A DNA stretch of 64,000 nt, taken from Acridotheres tristis. Lineage: Eukaryota > Chordata > Aves > Passeriformes > Sturnidae. Positions 49,501 to 62,702 of the stretch are shown here, piece by piece; the stretch's first letter is position 1, and each line of letters opens with the position of its first letter. The stretch is taken from positions 16,726,589-16,790,588 of the forward strand of contig CM072888.1 in NCBI GenBank assembly GCA_037013685.1, written 5' to 3'. Made by a program: the position numbers and the translations under genes. The notes below the pieces were generated by a model. That model saw only the letters and a list, made by a program, of their open reading frames with translations. It was not told the DNA's origin and searched no databases.

Positions 49501-52500
49501 TGAGTCCTTCCCCCTGTGCCAGTGGCATCCTCCCCATGACAGGTTGGCACTGAGCCGATTCACTGGGTTGTGCCCACTGACACAGCAAGATTCGTGCTCT
49601 AGTCCTGCTTTTGAGGCATGTAGCCAGGAAAAGATGTGAATGTGTTTGTGGGATATGTGGCAGAGCTGCAAGAGTTTCTGTGCCTGCCACCGATGCCAAG
49701 AAGACATTGGCTTCCATTTCAAAAGAGATACCATCCCCAAAGTAGCATGCTTTTACCTAGGCCCTTATGAAAGAGTTCTGTTTGGTGTCTTCCTTCAGTA
49801 TTTTTACACAGATATTTTAAGGATTCATCCAGAGTGGGGATCTCTTCTGCCCTTTAAAGATCTCTTTAGTAGGAAGTGACACAGGATGCCCAAACAGCTG
49901 CCTCTTGGGTGCTGTGTGTAGCTTCTCACCATACCTCCCACAACACAGGCTGGAAGGGGACTTTCTTTCCCAGCCTTTTCCAATGGCTTTTTCTGGGTGC
50001 TTGAAGCCCGGTGTGGCCATTGCTCTTTCAGCTGTGTGTGGTTTGTTGGCAAATACAGGTGAGCAGAGATGGACAGAGAGGAGTGTTGTTTAGTCCTCAG
50101 CAGCTCTGCCCACTCATGCATATCTCACTTCTGAGACTAAAAGTGGGATGCAAAGGGTGCACAGAAAGGGCTCTTGAGCACAAACTAATTTACTGTCAAC
50201 AAATGTACCCAGGAAGGCATTGTTTTGGAAGATTGATTCCTCCAGCCCTTACGAGCTTGCAGGGAAGGCACATCTTCCAAGCCAGGGACTACGTAAGCTT
50301 TTTGGATGGCAAAAGCCTGCTGTGCTGCTTGCACCTGTAGCCTATGAGGTGGAGATTGGAGGCATATCAGCACAGTATTGATGCACTCTTGCTAGCAGAT
50401 GGCTCCTCATGAGGATGTGTTACCAGCTGGAATTCTTTAGAGCAGCTGTGAGGCTGTTTTACCGGAGGTTGCTGCTGTGTGGAGTGATTTCTGGAGCCCA
50501 GCGGCTCAGAGTCTCTCCTCTGTGCTTTTCCATTGTGCTGGGAAGATGTTCGATGTGCAAAATGCCTCAGACTGTCGCAGACAAGACTACCCTGAATCTT
50601 TTTCATATTCGCATTGCTGTAGGAAGCCTTCTGTGACAACAGAAAATACATTTTATGTGAATAGTCCAGCATGGTTCCATCCATCCATCAACTCCTTTCC
50701 AGGTGGTCAGCTGTGTACTGTGGCAGCTTGCACACCAGGTTTCCATCCAACCCATGCCAGATGCTGCAGCACAACAAACCATCCACGTTTCCAGATGCTT
50801 AACCACCATTCTCTGTGCAAAACAGGGTTTAGCCCCTCCTCAAATGCCTTTGCACTGTGTGGCAGAGCAGTTCTGCTTGTTCTGCAGCCATTTAAATCCT
50901 GCTCATTCAAATCATCATGGTTATAGTGAAGGGGAAAAAGGAGGAGCTACACTGATGGAAATCCAGATGCACTCTTGAGGATATCTAGTGAAATCTGAGC
51001 TCTTGTCTTTGCTGCAAGCTCTCGTTGTGCACTGTGTGGGGCTCATTAGTTAACAACGTGGAAAACTGCTGGAAAATTGGGAGGGAAGAGCAGTCGTTTA
51101 GCTTGCAAAAGGCAAGTCCTACAAGCAGAGAAAGAGGGTTCATCAGTGGGGGCCAGCAGCTGCTGCAACAGAAGTTCCACTTGGCTGGAGTGGAGAGGAT
51201 CTCTATCAGAAGAGACCAGAAACCATCATTTTCTCTTCCTTACAGACAAAACCTTTCCTTTGAAGTTCCCACGGGCATCCATGCCTTCTCTCCCTGGTGC
51301 TGCCTGGCTGTGGTTGAGTCTGTTAGTGTTTCCCCAGGCCAGACCAGACTTCCTGACATTCTTCTGTGCTGTAGTATGTGGCAACGAGATTTTATTTTGT
51401 TTGCTTTGGAAGAGCAACATGTCAGCTGTAGCTGCCAAGCACAGTTGCAGACCCACAAGAAAGAAAGCAAGAGGCAAAGGGCTTTGCCAGTTTGTTTCCC
51501 TTTTTGTCCAGTTTTATTGTGTTATTGTTTTAGTCAGGGTAGAGCTTGGGTTGTGCCATAGGCCACCTGGATGGTCTTTAGAAAGCACAACATGTGGGGA
51601 TCCCTTCAAAGAGTGTGGGGCTGTAGTCCTGGGTTTGTTGGAAAAACTCATTTAGTGCAGCAGAAACTCACCTGAAAGTCATCCTGGAAATTTAATTTTC
51701 TTTCCTTCAGGCAGGGAGGCCTGGGGTCTTAGCTGGGAGCACCTTTTGTTGCTAAAGAGGCACTGTTAATTAGAGACCTTGAGATAGTTTAATCCTGGCA
51801 TTAATCACAGTAGTTCTGCTGCAGTTTTCTTCCTTTTGTGGAAACTTGCTCCCATCCCATCTTCCACAATGGAAGAATAAGCACTATATCAAAAACATGA
51901 AATTCCCTAGAAAAACATGTATTTATTCTGAGCACATAGGAGATAATGTTTTTAGGCATTGTGACCGGATTCACAAGAACACATGCTGAAATCCCATTAA
52001 CGGGGATGAAGCAGAAATGTTCTGCATTGCAGCCTTCAGAAATCAATCCTCAAATGACCAAAATGAGCCCCCTTCAGCTTGCTGGCTGCCATGGAAGTTT
52101 CAAATGGTCCACAGCTAAAGGCACACAGCCGTGATGTAATGAGTAAACAAAATTGTATGTGTTCTCTCAAGTTTCTGAGTGGAAATTCACACCATACTGC
52201 TCTATTTTGTATTTTTTTTTCCATAGAAGTCTCTTGCTCAAAGGCTTGCAAGAAATAAATCTAAGAATGCACAACTTAACAGCCAAATGTAGGAGCCAAA
52301 TATAAAGATTTAACCTTGATTATTACTATATAAAACCTTGCAAAGCCCAGTCTGGGCTCTTTCAGGGAGTCTGGCCCAGGTTGTGGGAGGTGAAGGATGG
52401 GGAGCGCCAGGCACAAAACTGAGAAGCCCCTTTTGAAGATTTGCCTCTTTTGAAACTGTTGCCATAGCCCGCTCTCCCCATATGTTGTATGGGTGTAAGT

Positions 52501-54031
52501 GATTATCTGCTCATTTTCGTGCTTCAACATATGTATTTTATTTAAAGAGACATGACTAATCCCAGCCCCCAGATTAGCTTGTTGTTTCAGTCTTGTGGGT
52601 TTGCTTAAGTCATAAAAAAAATCCTGAGTTAGGTAGAAAATTGAAAACAAAGGTTAAATAGAACTTCCAAAAATCATCTGCAGAAATGTTTAAATTAAAT
52701 CCTTGATTCAACACAGAGGTATTGTACTGGCAGGAGCAGAGGTTTACCAGTCTAGTTTTATTTACTCAGCTGATTGAAATGCAGAAGAAAGTAAACATCC
52801 TGGGTTTGGTGCAGTGGGGAATGAGTTAGACTTCTGAAAATGCAAGGTGTTTTTTTTTTCTCCTTTGATATGGAGAGCTTACATTACCAATGAAGAACAA
52901 TAATTTGTAGCAGGTATGCGTTTACTAATGGAAGATTAATTTGTGCTTTGTTCTAGCCATTTTAGAAACAAAACAAAGTAGGAGACAATAAGGATTACTA
53001 CAGCTTTTTCTATGGAGATTTAAGATTCTCTATTGGTTTCCAGATCTTCCTTCTTTAATCATAAAATGCTACAACTTGGAAGTAGTTTGTGATGGCAAAG
53101 GCTCTGGAGCTGAATATTGCGCTGTGTTCACCTAGGGGGCTAGGCTTGCAGAACTGCAGCACTAATCCTTCAGTACCTCTGGGTGTGTGGTTGCTTGGGA
53201 GTGCAGAGGGAGGAGACAGTACAATGAGGAAGTCCAGCTCTTGGGAGCTTCTCAGCACAGTGTCTAGGTGCAAAAGGTCCATTCCTTTATCTTCAGAGTG
53301 CTCAGATTTGTGGAGTAAGGGCTGAGAGTCTGGCAACATGAACACTCCCTATTAGGAGCAGCAGGCATAGAGAGGAAGTTTTCATCCACCCATGTCCTGA
53401 CTGGACATTACCTATAATTTAAATAAAACAACAGTGCCTGTACAGGGTGAGCTCTCTTTAAAGATTTTTATACAGCCCTGCTAACAAAATAGAAATATTA
53501 ACTGAGTGGGCTGTTCAGGAAGAGGACGTTGAAAAATCCCACCTTCCCACCCAGCTGTGCTATGTGCAGCATTTTTGGAGTCCTCTGACTTTTGGAGACA
53601 GCAGGCTCAGAGCACAGCAGCTCCAGGGATGGCTTCTGGAAAGGAATCATCAATGGATTCCTGTTCCAGGAGAGATAATCTGATCTTAGGGAACCACAAG
53701 GGCTCCCAAACCAGTGTTTGGGTCTGTATAAACTTGGATGAGAAGTGTGTTTAAACAGTGCTTGGGACATGCAGACAGCACATTCTCTATCACCAAAAAT
53801 ATTAACACAGAAGCGTTTTGCAATGATAACCAAATGATCTGGGCACTTTGGAAAATGAAGAATAGCTTTTTCCTCCTTTGGAAAGCCTCCTTCTCTACAA
53901 AGTTTAGATATTAGCTGTGGAGTACTGAGCTGGGCATTTAGAAATTTGTTCCCATTGTCCCACAGCTCAGACCATGATCTATGAGTTTCATATGGCCTGT
54001 AGAGAGAGTACCATGTCTTCATAGCCTGGTG

Positions 54032-54480
54032 GTCATAGAATCATAGATTTATAGAATATCTTGATTATCATTGAGGTCCAGCTCCTGGTTCTACACAGGA
54101 GAACACTCAAAAGGCATTTTCGAAAGTCTTCTTGAGCTCTGTCAGGGTTGGTGCTGTGACTGCTTCCCTTGGAGAGGTCTGTTCCAGTGCCTAACGCCTC
54201 TCTGAGTAAAGAAGCGTTTTCTGATATCCAGTCTAAATCTCCCCTGACACAACTTCTGGCTATTTCCTTGGGTACTTCCCATGGGTACTGTCACTGGTCA
54301 CCACAGAGAAGAGGTCAGTGTCTGCCTCTGCTCTTCCCCTCATGAGGAAGCTGTAACTGCAGCTGTGAGGTCTCTCCTCAGCCTCCTCTTTATCAGGCTG
54401 AACAAGCCAAGAAATTCTCTTGGATCTCCCTGCATCCTGTGTAAGAAAGCACCATGCTTTTTAGTCCCCTGGTTAACTCA
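54032..54480 (-). mobile_element. CR1 LINE 3' fragment, minus orientation
   Basis: The segment begins with TCATAGAATCATAG, the reverse complement of the CR1 terminal repeat. It continues with GGAGAGGTCTGTTCCAGTGC, TCTGATATCCAGTCTAAATC, GGTCTCTCCTCAGCCTCCTC and TATCAGGCTGAACAAGCCAA. These follow the antisense CR1 order. It is 5'-truncated and moderately degraded; the inner limit is approximate. Confidence 0.92.
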
Positions 54481-57470
54481 GTGCTACTCCTGTATAGCCT
54501 TCATCTGCATTTCTGCATGAGCAAACTTGAACAGGCAGCCTAAAGAAAACCCAGAAAAACCACTCAGAGTTGGCACAAAATGAATTATGTACAAGCTTCC
54601 TACCAAGAAAAGGTATGGCAAATTTGTATTTTGCCCGAGGGTCGAGTTTATGAGCACCTCAGAGGCAGAAGCCCTGCCAGTGCTGGAAAAACATCTGAGA
54701 GTACACTTTTGTCTGCGTGCCTTTTCCCCACAGAGATGTTGATGGCAGCATCTGATTTCATTTGTTGCAATCTGCTGCTGTTTGAGTTTTTCAAAGGAAG
54801 GTTTGGTTGATATCTGATTGTTTTGGTTTGGGGTTTTGGTTGTTTACCTATGTTTTTGTGATGTTTGTGTTAATGTTGAATGGTGATCATAAAGCACTAA
54901 TCTTCCCACTGACAAGTGTTGTCCTTTCTGAATCTGAAAAAAAAAATAAAATCAATCAGTGGTTATTGATTTGAGAAAGTCTCCTGGAAGATATTAAATA
55001 CCTACAATCTTTCTGTGAACTCATAAATCATTATTATTGTTTTAAAAGGCCATACATTTTAAGCACTTTGTCAGCAAGCCCTGCTGGTGCTATTTGGATA
55101 ATACAAATGTGTCTAAAGGCTTTGCTGAATCCATATAGTGTGGAAACAATTAGATATGTGGTTACATATCAGTGTGGCTTGAATAATTGTGCCATGCCTT
55201 TGCAAAGTTAAGAGGAAGGAAATAAACAGAGTAAGCAGTTCTGAGGGTAATTAATTACTTACGGAAAATGAGATGAACTTAACAGAATTGCTCTTTCCAA
55301 TTGCAATAATTAAGGACTGAGAAATTAAGGTCTGAGAAAGCAGGACATGACTTCCCTGGGTGAGTTGAGCAGAAAAGTCCAGCCAGTGGTTGCCCCAAAT
55401 CATAGTCTTGGGCATCACATAGGGCCAAGGAAGGTTTGGCCTCATTTATCTGAATAACATTTGCAGATCTACTGGTGAGAATCAAAAGTGGCTGTGGCTT
55501 TCAATATATATAAAATTGCCCTTATGCCAGGTGGTAAAGCCCCAGCATTTACAGATCTCCAAAGCATGTGAAGGCAGGAGTTTCTCCTGCAAATGAAGCT
55601 GTGCAGGCTCACTGAGCCCCGCGATGGTTACAGATGTCTTGAGGGGACTGCCCACCTACTGTCAAAGACAGTGCAGGAGCCAGAAGATGAGACTGGTAAA
55701 TGATGACTTGGAAAGCTGTGTGATGAACACCAGCAGCCTAAGGAAGGAGATTAGGAAGCCGTTTGGCTTCATGCCATCAAGGTGGTAACTTTGTCACGAA
55801 ATGCGAAGGCAAAATCCTTTAAGCACTCTTTTATTGCTTGCTATTGATTTTTCTCACCATGAAGATGCTCCTTCACTAATTAACGATGAACCCATTTGCT
55901 TTATGAGGGGAGTACTGGACTTTCCAGCTCCTTCAATAAATCAATCTTTTCTAATCCTTGAAATTGGGGGAAAAAAAAAAAAAAGAAAAAGAAAACAAAA
56001 CATCCCTACTACTTCATATCGGCAGGCAGTGGGGGGACACAATAGGACGCTTTATTTTGTGTTTCCCTCTTGCTTGCCTGCAGGAAACATCTGCCTCTCT
56101 GCTTTATTTGCACCATGTTAAAATTAATTCCATGGGTCTTTCTGAATACTTTTGAGGGGGCACATCATCCATCTATTTTTATCTGGGTTTCATCACCCCT
56201 AACAGCTACTGAAGGTCCTGTATACTCATTTTGGTGTTTTTCCTTGCTATCCAGACAGTTATTTTGGGGCCCAAGGCATCAGTCCATGTGCTTATTTAGC
56301 CTTTTCCTGCTATCATAGAGATAGGGAAATACTTGGAATTGTCAAAAGAGTGATGAATTCAAGTTAAGTAAAGTTGTATAAAATTATAATATGTAAAATC
56401 AATTAGTTTATGTAGGGTTTTATTAAAGGCCTAGGTTTACTCTAAATGTGGCTCAAAACTACACTTTGTTAAATTAATTTTTTTAAAAAGCAGCTCTTTT
56501 CAAAGTTTAAGACCAGCCATTATTATTTTTAAATGAGAGCTGAATAGCTTCTTTCTGATGACAGACTTCCTCTGTTCAGCAGCATTTTAGAACCAATCTT
56601 CATGTGAAGGTAAATTCTTGACTTATTTTTCCTGCTGCAAAAAATGTGAAAGCTTTAACATTTCACGATATCACTAATCTAGGTACACAAAAGTCATTTG
56701 CTTCATGTAGTATAAGCTGCAGATTGTCTGTAACTGTTTTGGGCTGTCCAGGTGTATCCAATTTGTTCTCCTTGTGACAAATAGGTATTTCTTGGAGTTT
56801 TAAAAGGATAGGCAGTGCAAAAGGGGTTCCTGAGTTTAGGATGAGTTTGTTTTGGAATTCCTTAAGCATCTAAATAAGGATATAAGTAGTGAATTTTAGC
56901 AACTTTTTAAAAAAAGTATTGGTCTGAAATACCACAGGAATATAGAAAGTAATGTGAGCAATCCTTTCTCATCACTGAAGGAGAAGGCACTCTGGGAAAT
57001 TGAGAGACATCTAACTTAAATAAGATTTTGAAAGAGTTTTACATGATGTGTAATTAACCTTAAGAAGTCTTTGCCCCAAGGTAAAGTCAGGGCTTTTTTA
57101 AGATTAGAAAATGAATTAGGTATTTATACAGATTGGTAGACCATCCGCTATCCATCATCTGGGCTGCAAAGAAACACAAGGGAGGTGAGGTAAGATTTCA
57201 CAGGTTCAATGAATAATGCAGCCACTAAAGATCAGCTTTTTACCTTCAGGTATTTGAAAGTGAAGCCTCCACCTAAGCCATCATTCAGGTTTCCTCTGCA
57301 GTCAGTAGAGAAATGCATTTCTTCAGAGAATGTCAAAGCCCCGCCTACCTTAGATACCTGTTCTTTTAATGGATAAATTCCTCTTTGGAGGTACCAGTCC
57401 AATATTAACTGTGGGGGGAGGAGGGTCACATAATTTATATGCAATGGGCTATATCCCTTACTGCCAGGTA

Positions 57471-57497
57471 TTGGATGAATTTAACCAATTCATCCAA
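57471..57497. repeat. Perfect 11-bp inverted repeat with 5-nt loop
   Basis: TTGGATGAATT (57471-57481) and AATTCATCCAA (57487-57497) are exact reverse complements around TAACC. An AT-rich, partly self-complementary stretch (AATTTAAATTAAATTT) follows immediately. Confidence 0.92.
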
Positions 57498-59338
57498 TTT
57501 ATTAATTTAAATTAAATTTAACCAAATCTGGAGATACCACTTTAGATGCAGCATCTCAGGCTGTGCTAGGCTAGATTTTCCAACAATTTCTGCTTCAATT
57601 ATTACTTTCTTTTACTACTAGTGAATATAATCTCAGTTTTCCAGTCAGCACCTCCATTTTTTCTGAGAACTGAGGCTCTTCCAAGGCTTTTCTCTTGTCT
57701 AAGTGATGGGTTTTATGTATTGCAGATAATGACACAGTATTACTGCAGCACTGATAGGTTTCACAGACTTCACCAGGGTAAAAAAAACCAAAACATTCTG
57801 AAGTAAATTTTGTCAGAAATTGTTGCTAACACAAGAGTTAAGCTTCTTACAACACTTGAGTTGGTAAAATGAAAACGATTGTATTTCATGAGAGATATAA
57901 GAGACTAAATTCTGTGGCCCCTGTGTGTAGAGAATTAAATTGGGAGTTAGGCATCTTTGAAAATCTCACTTCTTTAGGCACCTGTTTGCTTTGGGCAGTG
58001 GGTCTTAGACACATCCATGTTGAAAATAGGGTAAAAACTGCTAAACTTTTTAGTGGTTTTCTCCTGAGCTGCTTTGAAGTGTTAGCCTCAAGCTCAAAGG
58101 GAATCCGAGTTTACCGGTTCTGCATTTTGTCTGTACAAAGATGAAATGGAACCTTCAGCTGCCTTGAAGAAACGCTGTTATGGGTTGCCGAAAAACTTCA
58201 GGGTCTGGATAGTAACAGCAACATTAAAAAAAATTCTAATTCTGTACTTCTATAGTCTAGTGCTGGTTGCTTTTCAGTATAAATTCTTTGCCGTAAGACC
58301 TGCATGCTTGTGAACACAGTAATAGAAATCCAGGCCCTGCTCCTGCCTACGTTGCTGGGCTTGACAGCTCCAGATTGTCTCATATCTTCATTTCATTTAA
58401 TTGCATTGTAGGGGAGCTGCAGGTTGCCAGTATTGACCAAAGGAGGTCTCAGCAGGATGGACTGGCCCTGGCTGTGTTGACAGGGGTAATGAGGTGAACA
58501 TATTGAGCCATCCTCCATCTCTGGCACCCATGGGGGATTCTGTGAGGGATGGCAGGCTCTGAAGCTCCCTGTCAGTGAGGAGAGGAGGCCTGGGAGTGGC
58601 TGCACATCACAGCCACACAGGCAGGGTTAGGGACACAGCCTGTCCCAGAAGGGCAGGGAGACTCCCCTAGGAAACTGGCTGTGCCACAGCATCAGGAGCT
58701 GAGTGATCCAGCTTGGTTTCTTCCTCACTGCAGTGAGCTGCTTTTCACCCCTGCCTTTCTTTGCCCTTCCCCATGAAATGGTAGTAAATAGGTCCATGCC
58801 TTGTCAGCCAGGGCTTTAGAAGATCTTGATGCCATTACCTCAAGAATGCTGCAGTCTGACTCATAATGTGGCATCTTGGGAGTTCCACTTTGGAAAAGTA
58901 AATGGCAATAAAGATAGTCCTGTAACTCGCTCCAGCCCACAGGCAGAGAGTGCTGGAGACATGGTGAAGTTTGAACCCACGAAAGCCGCCTGTGGTGGCT
59001 GTCCTGGGGTTTCAAAACTTGTCTTCTCCAGGGACAGCCGTGGCATTGGAAAGATGTTTCAAAGTCCATTGGCAGCTGTCTGTGGGATGGTAGCCAGGAG
59101 GGGTAGCTGCAGCACACAGCTAGCGATGCCTGCTTTTGTGCATTAAGCCAGCATTCCCAGTTGTGTTTGAATTCCCTGGGGCAGCAAGCCAGGCTGGCTC
59201 GTGTGTTCCAGGTACACCTGATGCCAGTCCACCTTTGGTTTTGGTGATGGCTGGTGGGAGAAGGGAGGGGAACTAGCAGTAAACTCTATTCTCTATGTCA
59301 TTATATTTCTAATGTTGGTGTTCTTGCCTTTATGTCTA

Positions 59339-59341
59339 TGC
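59339..59341 (+). promoter_or_regulatory. UGC motif upstream of the microexon acceptor
   Basis: TGC lies nine bases before the first microexon base, in TCTATGCATTCTTTAG. UGC close to the acceptor is the known recognition feature of SRRM4-dependent neuronal microexons. A single trinucleotide is weak evidence by itself. Confidence 0.4.
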
Positions 59342-59350
59342 ATTCTTTAG

Positions 59351-59377
59351 CTATGAGGATAACAGACCCTTCATCAA
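59351..59377 (+). CDS. ADGRL3: ADGRL3 27-nt microexon: ICL3 insert
   Basis: The exon sits between acceptor ATTCTTTAG (ending 59350) and donor GTAAGA (from 59378). It is phase 2 at both ends, so it is an in-frame cassette. It inserts nine residues: AA|C gives Asn, then YEDNRPFI, and AA|G gives Lys with the next exon. The context becomes LDNI-NYEDNRPFI-KSWV, placing it in the third intracellular loop between TM5 and TM6. Mammalian ADGRL3 has the same alternative insert, reported to influence G-protein coupling. The exon has only a weak pyrimidine tract, consistent with regulated inclusion. Without the exact peptide match it would be invisible to ordinary gene finders. Confidence 0.96.
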
Positions 59378-62300
59378 GTAAGAATGACCTGAATGGCTGA
59401 TAAATTTCATTTATCAGTGTGGTCTCATGAACCAGCTGTCAGATCAATATTGAAAAATCATTAAAGCTTCTGTCATTCGCTTTTGAGGCAGAAGAGCAAA
59501 CTGTGCAGGAAAATGGTCAGGCATACAGCTAAGGTGTGCAGAGTAAATGTGCTGCATGTGTATTGCCAACCAATTGTCACCTTATTTGCTTTATATTCTT
59601 TAATTGGATGTTACTTGAATTCAAGGTGAAAGTTCCCAAGTTAATCCTGTGTAGTACAGACTTGTTTTACCAAATACAGCCTCTGGTCCACTGTGCTCTG
59701 TCAGTGGGATTGCTTTATGGTAATATAAATACAGAAGCAAATTTTCAAAAAGGTGCATGGCTGCTATTCCCCATTATTCCCTTTCTAGTTAATGGGAGTA
59801 GTGGGAGCAAATCTGTGTGCATTGGTGCATTGGAGACTCCTTACTCATTGGAGTACCTCCTAATTGTCCCTAATTGCAAAAATCCACTGATTTTCAAATG
59901 TACCAAAAAATGAGTATTTTTGTTTCTTTATTGCAATAAAATTTCACTACAGGAAAGAAAAGCCGTGGAAAAGCAGCAGCAAGTCTGTACAAAGAGCAAG
60001 ATAAAAACCTCAAGCTGTACCACAAAAAAAAAAAAAACAACCAAACAAGCCAAACCTGTGAAGAAAGCCAAAAATGCCTAGAAATTACATACCTTAGGAC
60101 ACCCATGCTCTTTCTCCTGCAACCAAAAAAATTAATGTGCAGTAGCACAAAATAGAAGCAAATCAATATTGCAATAGACTTTCAGTTTGTTCTTCTGGTG
60201 AAGAGTCCTTTGTGTTTGTTCTTTCAGCACCATTCCCATGTTCTCTTTCATCGCTTGGTTCTGTTTTTTTTCTGCGGATGTAGGATGGAGCTATTCATAA
60301 TAATCTCCACGTCCTCTTTATTGCCAGGTCTTGTTTTCTGAGGCACAACACTGTTAATGCATGCAGTTTGCACTGTTGGGGGTCTTCTAACCCACAGATT
60401 CCTTTCCATCACTGAAGGTAGCATATCTCCACTAAATAACTGTTTCATTCCTGCACACCTCAGCAGCCAAAGGCTCTTTAATCAGATTCAAGAATGGGCT
60501 GTGCTTCAGAGCAGAATACTTTTCTGATATCCAAGAAATAATATTTGAAAGACTCTGGAAGTGCAGGAAGTTTTTATCTGGGGATGAGAAAAGAGGAAAG
60601 AGGGGAAAAAAAAAAGGGAGGGGTGTTTCCACTTAATTTGTTCTCCTTTTTTGTTGAAAAAGAAAAATTATTTTATTCATTGGTATGCAACTAGGACAAA
60701 AGCATGCTCTCACTGATGGTGGAATCTTGGGGAGAAAAATGTCCCAAGTGACTAACCTGCAAACTTTATCTAGTGGCTAGCTTTTTGAAGGATTGTGAGA
60801 GTGTATTTTCAATTTGCATCACGCTAAATATTTATTAGTGGGATTGACTGGAAATGCTTGAAAGGAGCTGTTCTGGTCTGCTAGGTACATAATAGTGATT
60901 TTTAAAGCACTGTCTTAATAAGCAGTTACTTTAGGGAGCTCTTCTGGTCATGTGATTAAATAATACATATTTTATAAACTTCAGTGGAAGACTGAATGCT
61001 GCATTTTCACTCTAATACCTAAAGGAAAAAAAAAAAGGAAACAACAAAAGACTTGAATACAACACTGGTATGCTTTTGTTTGTGACAAGCCCTGCTAAAA
61101 GGAAAAGGATTCAAGGCTGTAGCTGCCATGGCACCTCGATAGTAGAGATTGTCTGACCTCTACAGGACTGCTTGTCCCCCCAAGTTGCTGCTGCTTCATC
61201 TTTCTCCCCCTTTCCTCATGCTCTGCTTAGCAGGTGGAAGCCCAAACCTGCTCAAAGCCAGGACATGTTGCCACAAGGCCGAAGGGGCTTGGAAACATAG
61301 GCAGGTCATTGTCCCTGTGAGCCCTTCTGCAGAACCTCAGGGGGCCTTGGGGCAGACAAGGAAGCACAGGTGCTGGCTCACTGCAATCTTGTCTGATTTG
61401 GGATATAGAAGGGCTAAACAGTTCCTTTAAAGTTGTAGGTAACACATCATGTGGGGGACAGGGTTCTTACACTGCTTCTCATACTTCATCTCTTGTCCTG
61501 GTATTTGAAGATCAGACTTTGAGAAGGTAATTTACGAGATGACTAAATGTTATTTAGTAAGGTAATATGGAATACTCATCCTGCCATCCCAGAAGAGCTT
61601 CCAGCTTTCCTGAAAACACCCAAAAAACTAAAATGCAGCAGTCATGCCATGTCCCCAGCTCTGTTGTCCAGGCAGAAAGTCAGTGGGAGAAAGCAGGCAA
61701 AAGCATCCTGCTCCCCTCTTTGTTGGAACAACATCTGGGGCCAAGTGGCTACGCCTCTACTCCCACTGCTCTCCTGAGGTGGAGCAAGTGATAATCTTAG
61801 TTTTGCAGCCCATGTGAAGAAGGATTGCCCCTCGTTTTCTCTGGGCAGATGTGTGGCAGCTACTACTGTGTTAGTGAATGTAGTGTGTGAGTGCCTGTAT
61901 GAGTATACACACTTCCCCTCATCGCAGGGTGGAAGAAGTGTGAAGCAGCATTGCAAAGAACATCCTTGTGTGGAGTGGATCTGGCAAGCAGGGAAGGCTT
62001 GCCCACCTGCCTGTAGCTGTTTATCTGGCTTACAGGCATATGGGAGACTAGCTAAAATGCAGCAATACATGTGTCTTGGTGTTAAATGTAAATAAAGAAA
62101 GTAATCCAGCTGGCATTCCTGTGAAACCAGTGGACACTAAAAAAAGTGACAATCAGAGTTGTCATTTCATTTGGTTTATTTTCTTTTCCTCCATTTGCAG
62201 AAATAACATCTACATGTCATTTACATGCACACTGCTTTTACATATTTAAAAAATAAATGAGACGTTGTGGTTACAAATGTGCTTTGGTTATGATAAATTT

Positions 62301-62533
62301 CTATGCTCATAACACTTCCATTTCCTTGTATTTCCTCAAGCTTTAAGATTTGTAAACTGCATTCAGCTTGAAGACAAAAGCTCCCTATGATTTATTTTGA
62401 TATGCTATTTTCTTTTTGCTAAAACCAGGGGCAAAATCTTCCTGCCTGTAGACACATGCCTTCTTTTGTGTAGATGAAAAACCAATCCCATTCTTCTTTT
62501 CTTTTTTTTTTTTTATTTTGTTTCTCCTTACAG
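59378..62533 (+). other. Intron (3.2 kb) after the microexon
   Basis: The intron contains a perfect hairpin at 59397-59417, listed separately, A-runs at about 60023-60038 and 61024-61036, and a T-run at 62500-62514 before the next acceptor. No exon or CR1 was recognised. Confidence 0.85.
59397..59417. repeat. Perfect 9-bp hairpin just downstream of microexon donor
   Basis: CTGATAAAT (59397-59405) and ATTTATCAG (59409-59417) are exact reverse complements around a TTC loop. The stem begins 20 bases after the last exon base. A role in microexon splicing is possible but unproven. Confidence 0.85.
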
Positions 62534-62702
62534 GTCCTGGGTTATAGGTGCAATAGCCCTACTCTGCCTATTAGGACTGACCTGGGCATTCGGACTCATG
62601 TATATTAATGAAAGCACAGTCATCATGGCGTATCTCTTCACCATATTCAATTCTCTGCAGGGAATGTTTATATTCATTTTCCATTGTGTCCTCCAGAAAA
62701 AG
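62534..62702 (+). CDS. ADGRL3: ADGRL3 exon: TM6, ECL3, TM7 (169 nt)
   Basis: The acceptor CTTACAG ends at 62533 and the donor GTAAGA starts at 62703. One base completes Lys. Then come [20 protein letters not shown] (TM6 with the conserved Trp switch region), [20 protein letters not shown] and [16 protein letters not shown] (ECL3 and TM7), ending in phase 0. INES carries a possible sequon in ECL3. The [10 protein letters not shown] block is the TM7 signature of adhesion GPCRs. The next exon, expected to begin with residues like VRKEYGK of the cytoplasmic tail, is not in the remaining 1.3 kb. Confidence 0.98.

Larger units (their letters stand above)
46532..59350 (+). other. 12.8-kb intron ahead of the ICL3 microexon
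   Basis: This is the largest intron in the window. It contains a minus-strand CR1 (54032-54480) and a perfect hairpin (57471-57497), both listed separately, plus A/T runs such as 55970-55984. The longest open frame of the window (192 codons, 51077-51655) lies here but shows no recognisable family or splice structure. Confidence 0.8.

Noticed and set aside
51077..51655. Longest open frame of the window (192 codons, + strand), overlapping a second 178-codon frame
   Set aside because: It has no recognisable domain and an overlapping alternative frame is also open. It lies within an ADGRL3 intron, so chance is the simplest explanation.
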